This document shows, one piece after another, positions 56,216 to 64,000 of a stretch of 64,000 bases of DNA (position 1 is the first letter of the stretch; each line of letters opens with the position of its first letter). Origin of the DNA: Symsagittifera roscoffensis (lineage: Eukaryota; Xenacoelomorpha; Acoela; Convolutidae). Under the pieces are notes generated by a model that ran no database searches, was not told the origin of the DNA, and saw only the letters and a list, made by a program, of their open reading frames with translations. The translations under genes and the position numbers were made by a program. The stretch covers positions 19,251,996-19,315,995 of the forward strand of contig NC_087066.1 of assembly GCF_963678635.1 (NCBI RefSeq), given 5' to 3'.

Positions 56216-56988
56216 AAAACAAAAAAGAAGAAAATTTAAATCACAACCGAATACGAAATTTTTTCTTCATTTTCAATGGTCGGAACAAAAATTTGCAAAC
56301 TCTTTTTGCATTAATATAAAAAATTAACGGAAACAGTTTCAACAGCTTCATTTTGCCTGCACACGAAGCGGAGAACAAAAAGGCCCATGTAAAAATCCCC
56401 CCTTGGAGAGAATTCGTTAATATGCTGGCAAATATTATCGAAACAGTTATATTTTAGATCAAATTGGTCTCGCCATATCAAGTTGACGGGCTGACAATTT
56501 GCAAGAAAGTTTTGTACAATTAGAATATTGTTCTTGTAGCACAAAGAAGTTCGAATTCATAAGAGAAGACATCTATGTGAGTGCTAACGAGCACTTTAAA
56601 TTTTTTGACTGGAGGATGAAAGCGTGAGAGATTGTAAAAACTGTGTCGCGCTTTTCTATGTGAGCTGTTTCAAAAACCCCATCTAAGTCAACTCATTTGG
56701 CTAAATCTGTACCGCTGCTGGTGATTTATGGAACAAAAGTTCCGTTTTTGAGGTTTTTGAAGAGCAGTTTGACGGAACGCGCGTTCTATTCCCAAAACTT
56801 GCTATACAATGAAACCTTAGAATTTTTTGGGTTGGCCTGAAAAAGTTAGGTAAAAAAGAAACAAGAGTCGGACCAAAAAATTTTGGCAGTCAAGGGCATT
56901 GCCAAAAATGAGAGACTTAACTAGATATAACTTCTTATTGGCAACGCCAAAATAACTGGAACATAAGATGGCTGCATAAAATGATTAC

Positions 56989-57138
56989 CTGGGAGAACAC
57001 TGAGATGGCAGATATCAAACCATTGATTGCTACGCCTATCACCTTGGTGAAGGATTCGGGCTCTGAGGCCTCTGTCTCTGGGTCAATTTTCATTTCTAGA
57101 TGATCAAAATTAGTGAAATTATCTAGAAGTATTTCCAT
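56989..57138 (-). CDS. Rhodopsin-type GPCR, exon 1 (N-terminus and start of TM1)
   Basis: The ATG at 57138 starts MEILLDNFTNFDHLEMKIDP. NFT at residues 7-9 is an N-glycosylation site, as expected for a receptor's outer end. TM1 begins VIGVAINGLISAISVFSQ and is completed by exon 2 (AIVVLIAM), giving one uninterrupted helix across the splice. The donor CAG|GTAATC keeps phase 0. The intron to exon 2 is 7.6 kb and contains the unassigned element. An in-frame TTG 18 bases upstream is not a plausible start. Confidence 0.65.
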
Positions 57139-60100
57139 TTTACCTCGTTTTGGCAACTCGTTTTTAAAATTTCAAATTGGTGACCGATTAAATTTTATAG
57201 TTGTAACAGACTAGTTAGATCAAATAAAGTTAAAGATACAAAATGGTGGATAAATACAGGCGGCATCTTTTGTGTTTTTGTTTTCGTGGGAAAATTTTTA
57301 GACACCTCGACTCTCGAGTACGCCGAGAGTTTACTTCTTTTATAAACTTTACAAAGAACGCCCGGAAAAATAACAATTAAAGACAGTAAGTAAAAAAACT
57401 CACCGTCAATGGTTTGAAAGTTTTTTTCTTCAACTGAAAAGAATGAAGCAGACAAAACATCGATTGTCCGAAAAGGTTTTTGTTCTTAACAATTTGGTTT
57501 CCACCACGGCAGACTACGTTCGCCAATTATAGCCAAAAAACTAAGCTATATGTTGATAATATGATGATAAATGAAAATATACCCCTCCTAAATTATGAAA
57601 AATGAAAACAAAAATTTGGGACACTTAGAATTATTAGAAAATGCAATATTCATTATGAGACTTGTAAAAACGAAGCATTTTAATTTATTTTAGCTACAAA
57701 CCGAGTTGCATTTTTGCCTTATGCTAATGTGGGGGATTTTAAAACAAACACGGGGGTATTTTGTCCTAGGGGATTTGGTCCTATGGGTGACTTAGTCCTG
57801 GAGTGGGGGGGGGGGTTACCGTTCAGGATACCGCCTTGCATTTGTGAGTAAAATCAGTCCAACTTTGAAAGAAAAACTTTCATTTCCAGTTTTTTATCAT
57901 TTAAGGGGGTATAATCGAAAAGACCCGTCAGCTTGTCTAGATATTCAGTCCATACCTTAAATCTAATTTATTGAAATCTTAACGCATTATATTAAATGTC
58001 ATCGCACATGCTATCATACTGCCGATGCAGACTCTTCATTCAACACTTGCGATGAGAATGGATTTTTTTTCTAAAAAAGATAAAAACTGTGGTAAATTAA
58101 AATGTACCTAATCATATAAAACCATAAAACATCAATGTTTCAGTTCGCGCACAAAATATGCATGGTCAATTTCCAAATTTGTATAAAAAAACAGCCTGGA
58201 TTACGTTGAAGACAAAAATGTATTTTTTTTTTCGAAAATTTTTTTTGAGCTTAAAATATGAGCATCATGAGAGCTACCAAAAAAGACATTTTACTTGCTG
58301 AATTGAATAATGGAAGCAAGCCCACAATTAGTTGGCATATCAGAATCAATATATGAGATAGTTTTTCATATTCCAAACAAGCTACTAAAAAGAGTTTTTG
58401 CCGACTTTTGAAATTTTTATTTGCTGAATTTGTTTAGCAGCCATGTACAATTTTTAACCTAGGGGGAGTTCGGTAGTCACACACGCACACATACAAACAG
58501 TGACCCAAACACACGCACATGAACACATATACACACAGACACATTAACACTCAAGTTGTTTTCAACTACAAAATCAGAAGAGTCAGACTTGGTTTAGCAG
58601 AAGCATTCATTTCTTTACTATTTTCGTTTTTACATATCAATCTATCAGTACGACGTTTCGATACACGGTTGCTCAACCGAAACTAGTTTCAATCAAGAGG
58701 GTACTTGAAATGAAATTAACCAGTGTATTTCAATTAATTTTGTACGAATCTTCGCAGTCAAACCATTCTTAAAATCAAGCAGTATAAACATTTCGAACCT
58801 TAAGAAATTCAACCGGACTCCAAGAATATCCTCAATTTTTGCTATTTTTAGTCATTATTGCGGTACAAAAGTTAAACCAAAGCTCCAAAATAAATGGAAT
58901 AAATTTCACTCTTGATTTACTTCTTCAAATAATGTTCTTGGTAGTTAAAAACAATTCAATAGCTTGGTACATAGGATTTTAGGATGCTATATGATTGATG
59001 AGAAAGAATCTTTTGACATAACCTTTAAAAGCAAGTATTTGGAGCAAAAACTTATTTATGGTAAGCCACCCTTTTTAAAAGATTTTTTGATCAAGAGCTG
59101 TTAACTTATCTTGTTTTTGCGTTTTTGTTAGGGTATAGTAGGCTAAAATTTCCCTAGAACCTATTCATTGGTTTTGCTGAGTGAACAGCTTAGTTGGATT
59201 TCCTTTGTTGAAAAACTTCTTATCTCAAAACCTGTGACGCACAAACAGTATATCCATTAAGTTCAAAAAATCGAAATAAAAAACTTACGAAAACCGAAAC
59301 TTTCAGCAGTGATGTTTTGCGACTAAATTATTAGGTTTTTCCTTGCAAATAAATATAATCTGATTCCTTATAACCACAACAGCCTTAAATTAATGAAGAG
59401 CTTGAAAAATGCAGCAAAATATCAGCAACAAAACAATACTAAGCCGATCAGGTTATTCATGAAATTAGTTATAATTTTTTAACTTCCAAGACATTGCTGC
59501 CAGCATCGCAAAATTGATTGCCTGTGATTGGCTTTAGACACATTCATTTTGTTAGACTGGAGAACCTACTACTTACCTTACTACTTTGGGGCGAAAAAGT
59601 GCCATAAGGTAAAACAGTCCGTTGAAAATCAGTTATCTAAAATTTCAATCGTTGTTGAGATTGCATAAGCTGGCATTTTCAGACCCGGACAATATTGGTA
59701 AGATTTTGAAATCAACATTTGATTATTTGCTTCATGGTAGCTCTGAATATTTTTTTGATCTATGTAGTTCAATTCGAAATAAACAGGCTTTTTAGAGAGT
59801 ATAAACCTGAATTTGCGCGTAATTCTGTTCGCCTGTGTATAACATGATACATTAGCAGAGTTGAAAAAAAATCTAGCAATGATAATGCAGAGTTATTGCA
59901 TGCAAATTTTCGATCAACCATTTTTCGAAGTTTTTTTAGTTGCACGCGATTTCAAATTGGTTTGGAGTTTATTCATTTTTTGATCAAGGATCGGGCAATG
60001 TCAATGGTGACAAACTAATTAATATTAATTGGAGCTCACGGTAAGAACGATTGAAAGCTGATATTTTCCAAATACGCCGTTAACATTGAATAAACCAAGA

Positions 60101-60722
60101 TCAATATTTCCTGAGGTGTCAGTTTTGGCAGCGAGTTTTTTTCTGATAGGAAATCTGGGGTCGATTTTCGCGGAGAAGCGAAATTAGTTTAATTGCGTGC
60201 CGAAAGAAGACAGAAATATGAATTCACTCATCATCAGTTTTCTCAGTTGACCAAACACGGTTAGCCAAAAGGAGGACGATTTTGTATACAAAGTTTTGAT
60301 AAAGACAAAATCACGAAAAAATTATCTGATAGCGATTATCATGATGTACGATATCTGAAACCAAAATCTAACTTTGCAGAAAATTTATCAATAACGCAGA
60401 ATTTGCTTTCGGGGACTTGCAACAGAAACTTCTACCAATGAATCTCGAAATGCAATTTTTTTAGAACGTCAAAGTTAAGTTGAAATTATATGATATTTGA
60501 ATTTTTACTTCCCAATTCACTTTTTCCAACCCCTGATTTTGATCCAAACTCCGCTTTTGTATATAACAACTCAAAACAAGGAATTTTATATTTTATATGC
60601 CGGAAATTATAGCGATGTTTCCTAGCCTTTGTTAAATAATAATCGCATTCATGAAATTAATGAGCTTTTCACAAATATCGTCTATTAGAGAAAGAAAAAT
60701 CTTCAACTACTGCTTTATATAA
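57139..60722. other. Intergenic region between GPCR and GTPBP10
   Basis: No gene found. A short G-rich segment at 57730-57835 repeats GTCCTAGGGGATTTGGTCCT-like units. A degenerate CA microsatellite lies at 58475-58555 (CACACACGCACACATACAAA). Confidence 0.45.
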
Positions 60723-61104
60723 TCAAGAAACAAGTCCATGAGTCAAATCGAAAGCAAGTCTTTCTTTTTTTGCTTCATGAGTCATGATAGGACCTCCAGC
60801 TTCATCCTCGAGAGCAACTTTGTCTAACTCTTCTCTGAAAACTTCAGTCACTCTCTCCAATCCTAATTTCTCTTTGGCCGAAATTTTCAGAATTGTTTTG
60901 AATTCCGGAAAAGGAAAAGGCTCGTATTGCTTTATGCTATCTGGGACGTGTGCTTGTTGCAATGATTGCATGATGTGGTCGGCTTTTGATTCGCTTTCTT
61001 TGTTTTCCACTTTGTTCAGAAGTAGAACAGCTGGTTTGTACAACAGAGTTGAATCGTACAGTTCCAGTTCTTTTATCAATAGAAGGAGTGTTTCGTAGCC
61101 CGAC
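60723..61104 (-). CDS. GTPBP10: GTPBP10-like Obg GTPase, last exon
   Basis: C-terminal part of the GTPase domain. The acceptor TTCTAG ends at 61105. The exon reads SGYETLLLLIKELELYDSTL, with KELELY diagnostic of the GTPBP10 branch. The guanine-specificity motif follows as NKVE (NKxD variant) and the G5 motif as ISAKEKLG. The stop is at 60723-60725. Family members assist assembly of the mitochondrial large ribosomal subunit. Phase joins the upstream exon exactly (AGA AG|G TCG). Confidence 0.9.
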
Positions 61105-63174
61105 CTAGAATTATAAACATAGCCGAGAGAATTGGAAAAGAGTCGGTGTACTCAAGAAAACCGAAAAACGACTGATTATTTTTCAAGGATTTTCAACTAA
61201 ACATTTATGCCCTTTAAGTATTCCTTAATAGTTCTTTATTCCGATGGTCAATCTGAAAACTAAAATCCACTTTTGAAACAAAGCATTATTTCGTATCACT
61301 TGAACTGTGACACTGGAAAGCTATGTTTCCGTTTCATTTAGCAAATGAATTTGAATTTAGCGTAAAAAATCATGCCAAACCGAGATTAAGTAAAATTTGA
61401 GCAACAAATCGAATAAATTTGAGCACTCGAAAGTCATTATGACCATTCTATTGAGACTCTCAAGTAAAATAAGTACCTAGAGATGCCATCACTTTAAAGT
61501 ACAGAACGCTTCATTTTTCATCTTTTAACCGCATAAATCAACTTTTGATTTTTTCCAGCTACATTTTCCCAGAGCCATTCGTACAGTTTTTGTACCAGAA
61601 AAAAAAATTAACCTTCACGTGATGTTTACCGCATGTGAAGGAAATGGGCAGGACTTTTTATGAAAAACTTCAGTTTGGGATCTCCAAAAATTGCGTGAAA
61701 AAAAAACTAACAAAAAATCTTCAAGACCTTTATGAGTGTCTTCACTACGTTCATTGACACTTAATGAAAAAACACAGCCAACAGCAAACCACACATTGAT
61801 CCATAAAATGGGTGCCCATGTGAGGCAGGGGGAGATAAAAAAGATAAATTGTAAACATAGCCAACTGACAGTTGAAAAAGTGCTATGAACGCAAGCAATC
61901 TTTTTGAACTTCAAAAACATTTTGCGATTGATAAAACGAACCCAATTTGAGAAATCTGGATCAATAAGTAAATTTTTATTTCAGCTGAGAAATCTGAACA
62001 TAAAAATCCACTTTCGAAAATAGAAGTCGATCACTTTTTCGTGACCTGTACTGTTCGATAGTGGAGCTTGCCTTCATTTTGAGTCAACTTAACTGCGCTG
62101 AACTTAATGAGTGTCAATACTCAACTTCGTGAAGAAATCGGGTTTATGTATAATAAAAAGGAAATTTCATTTGTCTATAAGTTTACGCATAATTACAAAT
62201 TTGGCAAAAGTGATCTAGTTTATAAAGTTTTTCAACAAATTTTTTCGAAAACAGTAAAAATGTTGTTAAAAAAAACAGAAACAAAATGGAATATATTTTG
62301 TTAACTGCTATCAGAGGTTGCAAATATATCCTGGAAATATGGCCTTCTAATTATTTATAATTTTCTAGAAATCGTACAATTTATGAAATTTAGCGGTTTT
62401 TCAAACAACTTGAAACTGCAAAAGTCGTATTTTGCGAACGTCGAATTCTGAAAATAGCTAGGTTGTAAGTTAAGATTACTCTTTAGATCAAATTTTAAAA
62501 TAATTGAGAATTCGAAATTTTTCAAAAAAAAACTAGTTTTAAATCGTTGTTTCAAATGTTTTCAACTAAACCTATATACATGACGAGATGATCCGATAGT
62601 GCAGCCTTAAACTAGCCTTGACAATGGATAAATTTGGGACTTTCCTTAACATAAGTATTTCAATATTTGTACACAGGCGAAGCAGCGCTTCGCAAATACT
62701 AGCAAGAAAACTTCAAAAAAGCAGCTCTGTTAAGTGAAATAGGAAAAAGTAAAAATAAGCCTCAAATTAGTTTAGAAAAATTGCTACACCACGGATTCGA
62801 ACCGACGACTTCGAGATTAGGAATCTCACAACTTTCTTACTCGTCTACGTACGCTTATCAATCGGCAAACAGCAGCCACAAATAAAGCAGATAACAGATG
62901 CTAGGAATTTTCCAATGCTACAGACCGTGATTATAACAGATGATGTTGTATAAAAACCGATTTCGGAGAAATAAATCCTTTCTTTGTGTCTTTCTAATTT
63001 AAAAAACATCAAAAGCCAAACAACGAAAAATCAAAAATGAGCATCGTGAACAAATTTTAAAACATTTCCCTAAAACACAAACAAAAAATAATCAAGACCT
63101 ATCTGAGAGTACCCACTACGTTCATTATTCTTAAAAAGGGTGCGTGTTTACTCCGATGACCAAATACTACACAC
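61105..63174 (-). other. GTPBP10 intron with repeat copies
   Basis: Holds the interspersed motifs at 61715-61765, 61860-61905 and 62020-62105, and a tRNA-like sequence at 62782-62856. No exon found. Confidence 0.5.
62782..62856 (-). pseudogene. tRNA-like sequence (Arg CCT-like), probably a pseudogene or SINE
   Basis: On the - strand GGTTCGAATCC is a canonical T-loop box. TGAGA-TTCCTAA-TCTCG forms a five-pair anticodon arm with anticodon CCT. The T stem has only three good pairs and the acceptor end TGTAGCA has no proper 5' partner, so a working tRNA is unlikely. Confidence 0.5.
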
Positions 63175-63421
63175 CTTCTGGGCGAAGTCTGGTTCAACTG
63201 GAAACCCTCTACGTCTGCCACATATGCCAGCATCTTAGTCCGCTCCACATGTTTGAGAAAGCGGTGACCGAGGCCTATATTTTCACTCGCCCCCTCAATC
63301 AGTCCAGGGGTGTCTGCCACTGAGATCTGCCGCAGGTCTCCGTACCTCACGTGGCCTACATTGGGGTGGAGGGTAGTGAACGGGAAAGCGGTGATGGATG
63401 GCTTCGCTTCCGATATACGGG
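63175..63421 (-). CDS. GTPBP10: GTPBP10-like Obg GTPase, penultimate exon (partial gene)
   Basis: The exon starts after TTTTTAG with the second and third bases of a codon. It encodes RISEAKPSITAFPFTTLHPN (the Obg switch I/G2 region with its TTL), QISVADTPGLIEGA (the G3 DxPG motif) and GHRFLKHVERTKMLAYVADV then EGFQLNQTSPRR. The donor AG|GTGTGT lies at 63174. The exon with the P-loop should lie upstream, and I could not find it in the last 580 bases, so the gene runs out of the window. The match to Obg proteins is very strong. Confidence 0.93.
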
Positions 63422-64000
63422 CTAAAAACAAACAAGCTACTCAGCCCATATACACCACACGCGGTTATTATATGTTCTACAATTAAAAGGAACAAAAACC
63501 ATCAAACGCGAAAAACTAAATGATTCAGAGAAAAACTCATCTGCAAAGTGCACTATGGATAGAAAAAAAACTTGCAACAAAAACAGTTGCAAGTTTCATT
63601 TTTGTGCACTAACTTTACTTTGGGAAATTCAGAACTTCCCCCATTTTATATCGATAATTAGTTTTTCATTTTTAAATAATGTTCACCCCTATTTGGGTGC
63701 TGACAAAAGTGTAAAATTTGGCTGCGAAATTTCGCTAAATCTATGGGTCTCTGAAGCATTATTTTTTCTTCTTTCTGTTTCAAGAGCAAATAGGTGATTG
63801 TAAGGTTGTAGTGGTTGTTTTTTGCGCTATCCGGCCTCTGAGTTTGACTTGACGTATAACGAAGTTTTCCTCAAAAAATAATGATGGTTTTTCTTTTTGA
63901 TTTTATAATTTTTTTCTCCTTGTGATTTATTGCTTGTTTCAATTGTTGTGCAGATAATGGCAACACGATTGGATTTGTGATTGTCTTATTGCTATTCGTT
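63422..64000. other. GTPBP10 intron at the window edge
   Basis: No coding match to the Obg N-terminal domain or P-loop is visible in this stretch. Confidence 0.4.

Noticed and set aside
62782-62856. Functional tRNA-Arg gene
   Set aside because: Acceptor and T stems do not pair properly despite a good anticodon arm and T-loop box.

Overview
This window is AT-rich nuclear DNA from an invertebrate animal. The evidence is a spliced SNAP-25 gene, a peptide-type GPCR built from five exons, a spliced Obg-family GTPase, introns of 2 to 21 kb with GT..AG borders, and a dense load of hAT MITEs, Helentron-like, Mutator-like, LINE and Ty3/Gypsy debris. Nothing in the sequence fixes the phylum, so I do not name one. 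Exon joins below were read by eye from splice motifs and phase and need transcript support.

Layout. 1-8.6 kb: T-rich non-coding DNA upstream of the SNAP-25 start, probably promoter plus a 5'UTR intron, with two small MITEs and one GC-rich spot at about 4.64-4.75 kb. 8.65-31.46 kb: SNAP-25 on the + strand in three coding exons (8649-8801, 9926-10182, 31251-31461), together 206 codons plus stop. Intron 1 holds two MITEs, one starting 16 bases past the splice donor. Intron 2 is 21 kb. It holds two Helentron-like elements with about 172-bp internal repeats (about 11.03-12.23 and 17.70-21.65 kb), hAT MITEs, an antisense LINE fragment, an intronless D-amino-acid/D-aspartate oxidase gene (22217-23251, +), and an antisense two-exon gene for an acidic, Asp/Tyr-rich type I membrane protein (28891-27174, -). 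The second Helentron-like element was itself hit by a Mutator-like (MULE) element, and part of the composite was then triplicated in 647-bp tandem units.

31.5-45 kb: a decayed Ty3/Gypsy retrotransposon with intact LTRs (34204-40243) sits among several copies of an unnamed interspersed repeat that carries a conserved hairpin. 43.3-57.1 kb: a five-exon rhodopsin-type GPCR gene on the - strand. Its first intron carries the relic of a G-poor, A/C-rich coding element at about 51.3-54.06 kb, possibly continuing as non-coding sequence to about 56.2 kb, which I could not assign to a family. 60.7-63.4 kb: the last two exons of a GTPBP10-like Obg GTPase on the - strand; its 5' part lies beyond the window.

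The host genes do not form a pathway. SNAP-25 (vesicle fusion), the GPCR and the membrane protein could all be neural or secretory, GTPBP10 serves the mitochondrial ribosome, and the oxidase would remove D-amino acids. The unusual content is the nested architecture: genes inside a SNAP-25 intron, a MULE inside a Helentron-like element, a LINE inside a hAT MITE, and a viral-like or retroelement-like coding relic inside a GPCR intron.
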